Positions 24,012 through 35,947 of a DNA stretch of 64,000 bases are shown here, one piece after another. The notes beneath the pieces are model-generated. The model ran no database searches. It had not been told where the DNA came from and was given only the letters and a program-made list of their open reading frames with translations. A program made the position numbers and the translations under genes. The stretch is taken from NCBI GenBank assembly GCA_905182985.1, contig CAJJDN010000018.1, positions 1 to 64,000 of the forward strand, given 5' to 3'. Source of the DNA: Paramecium sonneborni (taxonomy: Eukaryota > Ciliophora > Oligohymenophorea > Peniculida > Parameciidae). Position 1 is the stretch's first letter. Each line of letters opens with the position of its first letter.

Positions 24012-24371
24012 TTCTTTAATTGTTTATTATTTATATTAATATTTTTTTTAGAAGTAAAATACTATAACCAAATTTAAAAGTTTTAGAGTAATTGAATTTT
24101 AATTATTTAAATTTTGAATGAAATCTATTAATATCTAAGAAATCAAAAAATTACTTATATTTATATTTAGAAGACAAAAAATATTGATTATTTTTTTTAT
24201 TTAATGAGTTATGTATTATAATTTATTTTGAATAATGTGCAATATGATGGTAATATAATTGATAATTTTACATGAATTTAGAGCATGAATATAGTTCACA
24301 AATATTTTATGAAAAAAGAGTTTTTTCTTTCATAAATAATTATTTAATTATTTACGTCAGCTAGTTTAATA

Positions 24372-25831
24372 ATGGGAAATACAACATGTTATACTTTTGA
24401 AGAGCCTAAAAAAAAGGAATGCATACCTAAAAGAATTAAAAAAGCTATGGAAATAAAAAAAAAACTCAAATCTATAGTGCTTTAGGGAGTTATGAGTCTA
24501 CCTAAGGAAACTTAAAAAACTGAAATGCTGGAAAGCTTCTATAACTTTTTTTAAGTAAATTAGTTTTTTATTTTTAGAATAAACTTATTGAAGTTATTGC
24601 AAAGTATGAATTTCCTAAACCTGGCAAAGACTTTTTATAAGCAGGCTATGTATTGTCCTTTGTTAATATTGTTGATATTACCCAATAAATTCAAAAAGAA
24701 GACGTTGACGCAGATTCTTAATTGTTAAAATATTTGATGGAAAATATAAATGAACTGAAAGAAAAATCACTCTTCTATTTAATTCTAAAAGAATTCAACG
24801 AATTCTATAAACAATTAGTTTTATCAAAAAAGGATAAATTAGACGATATTACAACATCTCCTAATTTACATTAAATGTCTGATACTAAGAGCTTTATTAG
24901 GACATAATTACCTTTAGAAATCTAAGAAAAATAATAAACAATGGAATTTGAAGATTGTATTTTCTCTAAGAGAAAATTAAGTCTATTGATAAAGGAAGAT
25001 GAACGTTTAATAGATTACATAATCATTAGTATAATTAGCTTATTTAAAATTTTAAAAGAAACTATATTATTGACTTATTAAGAAATACTTTAAGAATATA
25101 TTTCTCTTAATGACTTTTAAAAATACATTTAGAATGACTTATTTTTCTAAAAATTAATTTAGCATTATATTTATGATAAAGAATTCTGTCTTGGTTAACT
25201 TTTAGAAAAGATAATTCCTTTGAAATACTCAAATGAATAGATTTAATATGAGGGTTAAAAGATGGAAAGAGAATAAACTTTAGATATATCTCTTTATCCA
25301 GAGCCAGGACATCAAACAATGATTAGAGAATTTGAGGAAGATGAATTTGCTCATGATTTTGGACAATCTCGTCAGGAATATTATTTTAGAAATAGTTCTA
25401 GAATGTCAATTATAGAAATGTAAAATAAAATTATGAATGCAATTTATCAAATTGAACATTAAAATCTACCTTATAAAGAATTGTTTATTATATTAAAATA
25501 GATGTTTGAAGAGGTAAAACCTTATAGAATATTTCTACTTATTTAAAAATTATCAGATGATATTGTTGATATCTATTTATAATCTAGACCTTAAGATTAA
25601 TAAAATAAATATCGTGAGCTTATTCTTGCAGAAGATAATAAACTTTCTATTATTTTGTTCCTACTTCATAAATTTTAAGAATAAATTAAATGTAATTTAA
25701 AAAGATTATTTTACAAATTAAGATTTATGATGGATTACAATGAAGTTCTTGATGATAGAATTAAATATGAAATGGATTAATCCTTCGTCAGATTTTATGC
25801 TTGTCTAGAAATGATAATTCTAACTCCTTGA
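24372..25831 (+). CDS. Helical protein with N-myristoylation-like start
   Basis: Two exons (intron 24555-24577, 23 nt) give 478 aa. It starts MGNTTCYT: Gly2 with a small residue at 6 region and a nearby Cys, the pattern of N-myristoylated and palmitoylated proteins, so membrane attachment is likely. The remainder is helix-rich, charged and without TM segments, with Leu-rich stretches such as LIDYIIISIISLFKIL and ELILAEDNKLSIILFLL. I do not recognise a domain; a VPS9-like or other GTPase-regulator helical bundle was considered but key motifs are not visible. It diverges from the SWI3-like gene, with about 360 bp of promoter-sized DNA between their starts. Confidence 0.6.
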
Positions 25832-26055
25832 TATAATTCTACTTAACTTAAAACAAGTTAAATTGATTTTATTTGTTTATTTATTATTCATATTAATTAA
25901 TGCATCTTAATAGATATTTTTTTTAGATTATAAATACAAAATTAAAACAAAGTTTTCAGTTAAAATGAATAAAAAGAAGGTTAAAAATAAATAACAAGAG
26001 GATAGATTACAAATAAAGTAAATTAGTGCAATAAAATTAATTATATATAATAATT

Positions 26056-27662
26056 TCAATTTTCTTCTCTATGAACTTTGATTAATGAATAAAAAAGTTA
26101 AGCAGGAATATTTTCATGTTTATCATACAATTAATTCTAAGGGTAAATTAATTTGATTTTTTAATTTTTCTCAAATTAGAATGATTCAATAAGTTTACAC
26201 TGTTCAGATTTTTCAAATTAAGTCTTATTAAGAGCCTTATCTAATTTTTAATAGGATTCATAGAATTTCGATAATGAATTGTCATTCGATTAAAAAAAAT
26301 TATGATTAAATACATCATCTTTAAATTTATAATCGAATTTTCCATTTAGGTATTTTATCATCATATCCAAAACTAAATTGGTAGAATAAAATAAAAATTT
26401 AAGAGGCAAAATAGTTAATAATACAATAATAACATCAACTAAAATTGCATAAATACTCATATTAGTAAACCAAGATATTACTTTTTAAATTTAGCCATCT
26501 AATACTGATGAAATTTCTTTTTCATAAGTATTATTTTATAAACTAAATTATTTAAGAGTAATACGTTAATGCTATTAATTAAGTATGATTTAGCTAAGAA
26601 GCCTTTATATAAACATATTATTTTAGTATACTATTGTACTTATAAATTGGATAGGTCGAATGATTAATAGAATATTTGATATCCTCCCAATCTGTTATAT
26701 TAAATCCTGTTAAAGTTTGATTATAAATGAGATCAAAGGTATTCTCGATTTAATGTTCAATAAAGCTTTTTGAATATACAAGAGTTCCATCTTCATGCAA
26801 AATCATCAAGCTTAATTTATCCATATATAAGAAATTTTATAATTGTGGAAAATTAATTAATAAAGATGCAATGCCTGTCATTTATCGTTTTGTGTTAAAT
26901 AGTAATGTAGAAAATGTTGCTAATAAGTAATTATAGTTGCTCATTTAAAATAGTTTACTGATTTGATAAGGAATAAATTATTTAGTGGTTTGTAATTCAT
27001 AGGTGTAATTAGTAAACCATTATTATTGGATAGCTTCTAGGGTTTCATTTTAAGGTTTTGTAGGAAAATAAACAGTAAATAGATTATCTGCAAAGGATAT
27101 TAAATATATTTGTTAAGAAACTAAGTAGAAATCAAATGTAAGTTAATGGGTTTAAAAAAGATTAGTAAACTTGATAAAAGGCCTAGTTTCAACATCTTTA
27201 AAGCTGAAGTTACCAGAAAAAGTATAACAACTACTTGAAAATTATATTTATTGATTTAATTATTGCATGGTTTTACAATGTTGAATTTCTTAAAGAATTT
27301 ATAGATCAGTGGTATGCATCCAATAATTGAAGAATACAAGCTTAGACATTTTAGTTGAAATCATTTAAAATGCAAATTACAACACTTCCATAGCATCTTG
27401 AGATTAAATTGATAGAGCTCTAAGTCTATATTTAATATTACTTTTTATTTTGCAAAGTTAATATTTGTTCTGAAATTATTTAAACTTAATCAGTAGCCAA
27501 TAATAATTGGATATTTTGACATGTAACAAGTATTGCTAAACTTAATCCAAGAATTAAGAAAGTGTATATGAGTAAAATAGTACTCATTCTCAGCTTCGAA
27601 ATAATTTTTTTAAAGCTAGTTGAGTTACGTATACTACTATGTTGAGATTCAGATATTGGCAT
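26056..27662 (-). CDS. Two-TM sensor-like membrane protein
   Basis: ATG at 27662, TGA at 26056; with a 22-nt intron (26543-26564) and a candidate 16-nt intron (27426-27441, GTA...TAG) it codes for 522 aa. A TM segment near the N-terminus (TILLIYTFLILGLSLAILV) is followed by an outside region of about 300 residues and a second TM (IYAILVDVIIVLLTILPLKF), then a short cytosolic helix. The loop contains MILHEDGTLVYSKSF, like Cache-type ligand-binding domains where a strand turn precedes the second TM, suggesting a chemosensory or HAMP-linked receptor without an effector domain. Family assignment is inference from topology. The frame cannot be kept without removing the 16 nt or assuming a sequencing indel. 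Confidence 0.6.
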
Positions 27663-28122
27663 TTCTTAAAAGAATAATTAATTAAGATAAGTTAGATTTT
27701 ATTAAATTATATAGAGATAAACAAATGATATTGAAAAAGTACTTTAAAGTTTCATAAACAAAGCAAAATAAAATATTTATTTGATTGATTTAAGATTATA
27801 GAATTTAGAAATATTATTGTTCTTTAATTTGTATAGTTAATTTACTAGTATTAAATTACTGTTTATTTATCGAAATTTTATTATATTATGTAATAATAGA
27901 CAATGAATTTGAGCTTAAATCTCATTATGATTAAAACCACTTTCTAGAAATTCAAAAACTTTTAATATTTTGTAGTGATTTAATATGTGTTATATTAAGT
28001 ATTATCAGTATTTGAAAGGTAATGAAATAACTAATTCATAAATGACAAATAATGGTATTTAAAAAAATCAGCACATATTTCAAAGTGTATTACTAATTTC
28101 TTATATATTTATTTCTTTTTAT
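27663..28122. other. Intergenic, divergent promoters
   Basis: About 460 bp between the divergently transcribed sensor-like gene and the next plus-strand gene. No further gene or RNA recognised. Confidence 0.5.
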
Positions 28123-28905
28123 ATGTCTGACAGATCCCGAACAATAAGCCTTAGAAAGTAACAGATATTAGAAAAAATATAATACAATTTCTAAAAGATT
28201 GATCCTGCTTTTCAAATAAAATATTTTATTGGAGAGAATTCAAACTTATTAGAATATCAGATGAACAAATGGAATCGTCAAAATAGACAAAAAACTGTTT
28301 ATGAATAATAAATTGAGAAAGCTATTAAAACATTGCGTCATCCATTTATACTATAGAGTTATGTGGATAAGCCCTAATTCATTTAGCCTTGTTCAGTTAA
28401 GAATCAAATAGAAATTAAATAAAATGATGAAAAATTGTAGAGTTCGAGATCTCAGCCAAAAGAAGATTTACCAATTAGAAATTGTATTGCAACACCATCA
28501 AGTCCATTAAAGTAATTTATTATTATATATAGAAAGCTATTCACTTAGTATTAAGATTTAGTTAAGGTATAATATATAACCTCATCAGAAAAAATGAAAA
28601 AGTTAATTCAATAATATTCTGATTGTGAACAACCAATTTAATACTCTAGAAATCAAGAATTTACTCCATCTAGAACTTTAAATTCAAAACGGAAAAAAAA
28701 AGGTTTAAATTAAATTTCTTTGGTTCCACCATCACCTCTTTCTAGAAATCGAGAGCATTTGTTCTAAAAAAATACAAACAATATACTTCTTTTAGATGAA
28801 TTGTAGAGTGATTTAGATAGTTTCAGAAAATCATTAGGAGAAATGTAAAAATTTAAAAACTTGTACCCTAAAAAACACTAAAGAAAAACTTACTTAGACT
28901 TTTGA
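28123..28905 (+). CDS. Basic, Gln/Ser-rich hypothetical protein
   Basis: Two exons (intron 28512-28532, 21 nt) give 253 aa. It starts MSDRSRTISLRKQQILEKIQ and is hydrophilic throughout, with many Lys, Arg, Gln and Ser and several SP/TP sites (ATPSSPL, LVPPSPLSRNR). No TM, signal peptide or known domain seen. Such profiles are common in cytoskeletal-associated ciliate proteins, but that is not evidence for a role here. Confidence 0.6.
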
Positions 28906-29631
28906 TCAAGTTATTATATTTTATGTGTTTAAATGAATTTTATAAAATATTTCAAATCTAACTTTAGATATTTTTATTAATCTAAAACAATCATTCATAT
29001 AATAATCAATTAATTTCTACTTTAAATGAATACTATATCTTTAAAAATTTAGCCTTTATCATTCTTAATGAATCTCATTATAAAATTAATGAAAATACTA
29101 ATTATATAAACATATAGATTATTTAAGAAAATGTTATTTGGTTTTTTCTAAACATCATTAAATATTAATGTTTTTACTAATAAATAATTATTGGCTTATT
29201 TCAATTCATAAATCAAACTTAAATTTAAATATAATAAACAAAAAAAGTATTTACTCTTTTATTGCTGAAAATAAAAAATTTATTAAATTTAATTATTATT
29301 ATAAATATTTTGAAACTAAAATCATTACAAAATTCAGTTCTGCTTAAACATTACTAAATTCACCAATAAAATTTCTTAGGAAAATCAATCCAATATTAAG
29401 AGTATTAGACATATATTAATTTAGCCATTTAATTAACATGAATTATCTAAAATTTAAAAATCTGTTATTCATATATTGATTGGGTTCATTCTATATAAGA
29501 AAAGACCAATTATTATTTTATAGAGAAGATTAGATACATTATAAATAAATATTGAAGTTGAATTTTTGAACATTATTGTATCAAAAATAAATATTGAGCA
29601 TTTTTAATCAATATATAATTTATTTAAATAA
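28906..29631. other. Intergenic with a possible gene remnant
   Basis: Mostly featureless A+T-rich DNA. A plus-strand stretch at about 29330-29480 (SSAQTLLNSPIKFLRKINPI) reads like protein but has no start and runs into TGA; probably a remnant. Confidence 0.35.
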
Positions 29632-30753
29632 TCAACTCTCAACATTTGATTCAATATACTCTAATGGTCGTTCCGATTATCCTAATACTGTGTTTAATTG
29701 CTATGGTTTTAGAAGAATTATTTAAAACTCTTCTTTTTTCTTGGTAATATGTTTTAATTTTACTTTCAATTCACTTAAATCCTGAAATTTAGGTGAAGCA
29801 TCTGGTGAACCCATTTCATAATTATTCCTAATTAACTACATATATAGCTCATATTCTTTATTTAGAGCAGTATTTATTTAAAAAATTTAAGGAAAATCTA
29901 TCTTATCACTAATATCTGCTAAATTTGCTAATTAAAATAATTTGACTATCCAATAATTCACTTATATGAGATCAACATATAATTAGTACATTAGGATACT
30001 TATTGTATTATCTTAAGATGGTTCCAGTATGCGATCTAAATTTAATTAAAATTTTAACATTAATTATATTAAACAAATTAAGCTATGAATTCATACATAT
30101 TCTTAGCATCAATTAATATTAAATTGATGAGATTTTATATTAAACTATTTGATTTTTTCAATAAGATATTCTCAATATATGGTATAAACTATAGATGAAA
30201 ACAAATATATACTAATTTAAGTTTTTTCAGTAAATTAACAATTACAATTTAAGATGCTACTTAATTTTTGAAATCCAATAATTAAAAATCACTTATTTTC
30301 GATGTGCATAGTAAAAAATATTCATTTCTCTCTGCAATCCATTTGAGATAGTCTCTATATTAAAAAATTAAATTCTAATATAATTATTGTGAAATAGGAA
30401 GTTATTTAATTGGTTGTCGATAGTATTATAAAATCTAATCTAAATCAGCATGATCACTAAAATTTCTCGATGATAATAGAAGTCGATGAATTATAATTAA
30501 TATTTTGAGTGATGCAAAATCATTTCTGCAAGATTTAAAATGTTTATATAAAATCTTAAATGACTATTAAATATGCAATTCTTCTATTTATCCATTAAAA
30601 CCTTCCTATAAAACTTAGTACTTTAATTCATTTACTAGTTGTAATTTTGAACTCTCTGATATTCTTCTCAATACCTATTATTGAATAACAAAATACAATC
30701 TCAAACTCTGACTATGCCTATAGATCCTTAAAATATTTTACTATTTTCTTCAT
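29632..30753 (-). CDS. ANTH-domain (AP180/CALM-type) endocytic adaptor
   Basis: Three exons (introns 30675-30696 and 30036-30058) give 358 aa. ANTH proteins bind phosphoinositides and clathrin/SNARE cargo at coated pits. The N-terminal part matches the superhelix: VLRRISESSKLQLVNELKYQ, then QQSFKILYKHFKSC, then ASLKILIIIHRLLLSS (the conserved K-x-LI-x-HRLL helix) and FSDHADLDQILQYY. The second half is helical (MYQLYVDLIQVNYW, IDFPQIFQINTALNKEYEL), as in the tall-helix part of ANTH. It ends in a charged helix without evident NPF or clathrin boxes, so it is shorter than metazoan AP180. The basic lipid-binding patch is weak or displaced. It pairs functionally with the dynamin in this window. Confidence 0.75.
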
Positions 30754-32035
30754 TTCAAATAAGTAAATTATTAATGTAATTATTAAAGAAGTACAAAAAT
30801 TACATTTTTGATTTTTACTTTCTTATATTAATTAATCGAAATAAATTATGAATTAATACCATATTCAAAAATATTCCAAATTTTTAGATTCCTTTATCTA
30901 TATATAAATGATAAAAAAAAGAAAAAGCAACAATAATATAATTAAAATACTAACATGTAAAATAAAGTAGTTATTCTAATAAAGATAACGCTCACTAAAT
31001 ATAATATCATTCCTCTATTATTTTTCATTTAATATCAAGATTATACTTTCAATCTATATTTTTATCTATAAATTAAAATACTGTTTCGAAAGCACTTACA
31101 ATTATGTTAATCAATCAATAAATAACTAAATTTTAAATAAAATTTCTTAATCATGATAATAAGACTCTCAACAAATCATTAAATTCTTTCGCTTTAGAAT
31201 TAATTTATATTCTCCTTAATCATTCTTATATCCAATTTAATTTTGTTTGATCTATTCATATTTTAATTATGCACTGATTTTATTTTTTATTACTTCAATG
31301 TATCTAAACCAATAATCTAAAATAATTAACCCAAAAAACCCAACAAAATCCAAAAAAAAATATTTTACAACGTATTTTTTAGTTTTTTAAAATTGAATAT
31401 ACAATTAAATTGTAAATAAAACTTAAAATGATATAATTTTGGAATATACAACCATTACTAAATTTAATATTGAATTTTCTAATTGCATTCATTTGTTATC
31501 ATTATAAGTTAAGGTATTTAAAAATTTTTCTTTAAGGTCCAGTTAAATCAAAAAGTCTTATTTTGTTATAAATTATTTATTTGATTAAATTTAATTGAGT
31601 TTTAGTAAACTAAAAGTATGAATTTCTTTTAAAAATACAAACTTTGTTAATTTAAAATTATTAAGCTTTTGTAGTAAAAAATAAAATAAAAAACAATATT
31701 TTATATTTATATTAATAGAAAACGCTTATCATAAACTTATACTTATATTCTGTACTATTAGGGTTGAATGAAAGATTGTTAATAGATATTTTTATTTACT
31801 GAATATTTGAATCATTGATATTTTAATATCAAAAATATATTTGTTAAATTCATGAAAGAATATGAAGTATAAGTTTATTGGCAAATTTTAATTAAGTGAT
31901 AATTTTCATAATTTTTGGATGTTTTTCATTTAATTTAAGAAAAGTTTTATCTTATCTTTAATAAAAAGTTACTCTAGTTATGATAGATATTTTCTGATAG
32001 CATATAAAGCATCAAAACATTAATTAAATATTTAT
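30754..32035. other. Long intergenic region
   Basis: Nearly 1.3 kb of A+T-rich DNA between divergent genes. I see no convincing frame, RNA gene or repeat on either strand. Confidence 0.45.
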
Positions 32036-32593
32036 ATGGAAGTTGAATAATAGTAATAGCCAGTTAGTATAAGAGGTCTTAATCTTTCTAAAATATCTTA
32101 ATCAAGCATATAAATGAATGATGAAGATGATTTTTATGGAGGTCATTCAGGAAGATCAATTGAATTGAGCATAAAAGAATGTTAGGAAGTGAATGAATTT
32201 AAAAAAAAAAGTCTATAAATTGAGTTGTCCATAGTTGACTATTTGAGCTCTATGAATATAAAAATGAAAACAGATCCAAAAGCTAAATAGGATCGTTATT
32301 ATTCTAACTTAAGAAATAACAACAAGAGAAGAGCCTATACAACACTTGAAATCGAAAGAGATTTTTCAGATAAATCACCAGATTCAACTTTCAAATCAAC
32401 TTAACTCTCATTAAAAGTAAATTAACTTATTGAGAGAAGAAAGACGTAATTAAGTTTTGCAAGCACAAATTAAAGCATTTCAAGTTTATAAGCAATTTCA
32501 TTTACAAAAATAGAGAGAAAAATATTTTAAAAGTCAAAATAATACGAATGTGAAGAAATGGATAGCATAATATCCAATTAGTCTCCTTATTGA
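32036..32593 (+). CDS. Hydrophilic hypothetical protein
   Basis: Single-exon frame of 185 aa from ATG 32036. Begins MEVEQQQQPVSIRG, rich in Ser, Lys, Gln and Asp, with no TM or domain. The next small ORF starts only 21 bp after its stop, unusually close, so the two could be one gene split by an error or an undetected intron. Confidence 0.5.
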
Positions 32594-32614
32594 AATAGAT
32601 ATTTATTATGTTAT

Positions 32615-32971
32615 ATGTTTTACTATACCTTCGTTAAAATCATATTAAATATTTAAAAATTATAATCTTATGAAATAAACCAGATTTTTTCAAATTTAGA
32701 TTCTATAATTTTTGATCAAACAAGAATTTATATTACGTAAGTTTTGGACATCTAAAATTCATATGGTTTAGACATTAATTTTCAAATTAATACTTAAATT
32801 TAGAAAGATAATAAACAATTAGAAACAATTCGCTATTTTATTACTAAAATGCCGAATTATCCTTTTAACTCTTATTTTGATACTTTACAAAAACGATATT
32901 TCATATAATTCACTAATGAATAATAAAAGATTGGATTGAAATATGTAATCTTAGTAATATAATAAATTTGA
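32615..32971 (+). CDS. Small hypothetical protein
   Basis: A 118-aa TGA-terminated frame, MFYYTFVKIILNIQKL... to ...KYVILVIQQI. Alternating hydrophobic pattern suggests beta strands (SYGLDINFQINTQIQK, QKRYFIQFTNEQQKIG). It lies between the Ser-rich ORF and the signal-peptide gene at 33004 and may be a 3' exon of the former. No family recognised. Confidence 0.4.
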
Positions 32972-33003
32972 CTTATAATATAAAAACTTGATTTCCATAA
33001 TTA

Positions 33004-33599
33004 ATGTTAATTTTTTATTTAATAGGAATTGTTATAGGAGTAATTCCTGATAATTGTAAATGGACTGATCCAGATGGATTTCATTTTGATATAAATCATC
33101 TGAAAAAGAAAGAAAACTATAAAATAACATCATTTAGTGGAGCAATGTCTTTCGAATTTAATTTTTGTACATATGGAGTTTAATGTAATCACAGAGAGGT
33201 AATGAAGATTTAATAATAAGGGTTGCTGCGTTTTAATTATTTCATAACAAATGTTACACAATTGGATTAAAATCTGAATCTGATATATGGTATGATAGTT
33301 TTGGTTTAAATCTAAAATATAAAAATGGTATAGATTATTCAATAACATTAGGTGATTTATGTGGAGAAACCTTATAATATTCTGTTTAATTTTAGATATA
33401 ATGTGATGAAGAAACTCCTTTTAAATAGGTTATGACAGATTCACCTTGTAATATCATGCTTTAAGCTACGCATCCTATGGCTTGTAGAAAAAAAACGAGT
33501 TACTTCTATTACTATCTATTTTCTTTGGTTTTAATAATCATTGGTTTATTTTTGATGAAAAGAAAGAAAAAATAAGAACAAGGATATGTTTTAGTTTGA
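33004..33599 (+). CDS. MRH-like type I membrane protein (sorting-receptor candidate)
   Basis: ATG 33004 starts a signal peptide (MLIFYLIGIVIGVIP). A 23-nt intron at 33185-33207 (GTAATC...AAG) is needed to keep frame and gives 190 aa. The lumenal part has evenly spaced Cys (NCKWTDPDG, NFCTYG, HNKCYTIG, LCGE, QCDEE, DSPC, MACRK) and beta-rich text such as GLKSESDIWYDS, then one TM (FYYYLFSLVLIIIGLFL) and a basic tail KRKKKQEQGYVLV. This layout fits the mannose-6-phosphate-receptor-homology group (cation-dependent MPR, ATG27), which act in lysosomal enzyme sorting or autophagy. The Gln-Arg-Glu-Tyr sugar-binding residues cannot be assigned by eye, so carbohydrate binding is uncertain. Confidence 0.55.
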
Positions 33600-34596
33600 T
33601 TGTATAATAATAATTACATAAAGCAATTTCTTTAATTATCAGATTTTAGTATTTCCATCATCATTTTTTATACATATTCTTGAGGTTTTTTTGAATTATT
33701 TTCGATATCCTATAAATTTATTAAATTTGTTCTAAACACAAATAAATTAGTTTAAAATCCTACTTTATTCTTGAAAAACTATGATTGAAGATGATTGAAT
33801 TAATTGAAAAACTTCACATCAATAGAATCTTGATATTATTTTATTCATTCAAAAATTCTGTACTCAAAATGTATCTAGACATACGATTCTTTATTTTAAA
33901 CCTCTCTTTTCATTAATTAGTGGTTTTTCAAATCCCTGTAACCTACTAATTATTGTTACCCCTTTTTTGATATATATTTTCTTTGATTTCAATGATTCTC
34001 TATAGTCAAGAGTATTTTGATCAATTCTTTAATCATAGATTTTTAAATAAGTTCTCAAACACAAATTAATCATAATTTCAAAATTAATTTATTTTATTAT
34101 TTCTCTCAGCCTTAAAACTTTTATAATATTAAGTCGCTTCATAAAAATGTTATATAAATCAAAAACCTATTGAGTTTCTTAAATTCAATGTTAAATTCAA
34201 ATTTATTAGTAACACTTAATTTACTAATCTACAGTGTAATAATATTATGACCTTTTTCAACATTTATGATTTTTAAATATGTAAATTAGATTCAATAATT
34301 AATTTAATATTTTAAATAGCTTAAATCTCTAACTATAAATTACTTTTGATTTATGTATAATTTTAATGTAATTTAATAAATTGAAAGACCTGTATTTTAT
34401 TATATTATTACTACTTTGGTTGTAAAATGTTATCTCTTAAATTCTTGCTATACCTATTACTATAAAAAGTTATTGATAATTCAGAAATATGGAAACATTT
34501 TTCAGTCTTAATTAATCATATATAAAATAATATATTATATATAATATTACAAGCTATTTTTAAACAACTTGATGCTTGTGTTTTGCATGAATAAAT
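33600..34596. other. Intergenic, convergent genes
   Basis: About 1 kb between the ends of two convergent genes. No frame, RNA or repeat recognised. Confidence 0.45.
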
Positions 34597-35080
34597 TCAA
34601 AAGAAATCATCTAAATTAAATTATGGAAGTTAACAGACTTAATCATCTTCATCAAAAATCATAAGTTAAACCATATTTCGATTAAGAGATTCTTCCTCTA
34701 TTTACTAGTTTAAATCATCTTATTATGTTGACATAGTTTGTTTTTATGCTTTTTGGTTCTTCTTCTGGACTATTGGAGATAAAGGGTTAAATTTTTAGTG
34801 ATGTGATCTTCTAAATATAAGGAAAATACCTGCATTAACTTGGTGATCTCGTTCCAATAACTTCACTCATTGATTTAAAGATTTTATTATTTTTCTTTAT
34901 GTCTGAGTGCTCTTCTAAGAAGTACAAATATTTTTCATGTTCTTCCTTTGTCCAATGACCAACATTCTTTTTAGGTGAAATTGATTCTAACTTCTTAATT
35001 CTTTTCGATTTTGGTGATTATGAAAAAGGAGATTCACAAGACTCATCTAAATCCTATTATTCACCTGAATTCAAAGACAT
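34597..35080 (-). CDS. Single-repeat SANT/Myb-like protein (SHxQK class)
   Basis: Two exons (intron 34811-34829, only 19 nt) give 154 aa. After an acidic Ser-rich start (MSLNSGEQQDLDESCESPFS) a Myb/SANT repeat is clear: VGHWTKEEHEKYLYFLEEH, then IFKSMSEVIGTRSPSQCRSHHQKF. The SHHQKF end corresponds to the SHAQKYF signature of single-repeat Myb-related DNA-binding proteins, which is completed only when the 19-nt intron is removed. The C-terminus is Gln/Asp-rich. Likely a nuclear transcription regulator; targets unknown. Confidence 0.8.
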
Positions 35081-35947
35081 TATTTTTATTAAAAAACCAA
35101 AATAATTTATTATTTCTTTAAGTATATTATAATCATTTAAGAAAATGATTAATAATTTTGTTTTTAAATAGTAGTCTAAATTTCATTTATTGTTATTTTA
35201 TATATCCACTTATTCTCTTAAATAATTGCAAAAACTCATTTTTGAATGTTAGACTTTTCTCTTCTGCATATAATTGATTATTATTCCTTCATATAAATAA
35301 ATTTAAATTATATTAACAGAAATGAATCCTATTGCCTTATTTAATGGAAATATATTCAATTGCATAAATGTTCTGAAAATTTCTCTGTCTTAATTTATAG
35401 TGTATGTATTATTTTCTTATTCTCAAAAATCCGTCATATTTTTAATAAAGAAAAGAAGTTTATTTAATGATAAAACTTATATAACTGTAACCATAAACTA
35501 ATAAAATTTATTATGTGTTATAATATTGCATGTATTTAAGAGAATTATTATAAATAAGAAAAAGTAAATTTCGAGAAATCTTAGGAAGCTCTAACTTCGT
35601 GTTATTATACAATAAATATAAGAATTCTAATTAAAAAAATTATTATTTAAAATAATATGAAACAAGTAAAGACTAAACTTTATAATGAACAACTATAAAA
35701 AATATATATTTATTTTAATTGAAATATCAATTCTTTTTTTTATATGTAATTTTTTAGAATTAATCATAATATTGTTTTCTAAATGAAAATGATTATAATA
35801 ATTTTAATTCCTGAAATCATTAAGTAATTTTAAGATATTATTTATAAAATGTATAGACAAGCCAACATAAAATCAATATTCCCCCCAAAAGTAAAATAAA
35901 TAATTTTACATTTTTATAAAATTTATTATTTAACTGATATAATAATA
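35081..35947. other. Intergenic, divergent genes
   Basis: About 870 bp between divergent starts, very A+T-rich. Nothing recognisable beyond a possible shared promoter region. Confidence 0.45.

Noticed and set aside
23751..24077. Plus-strand Arg/Trp-rich open frame
   Set aside because: It is the antisense shadow of the Pro/Gln-rich N-terminus of the SWI3-like gene.
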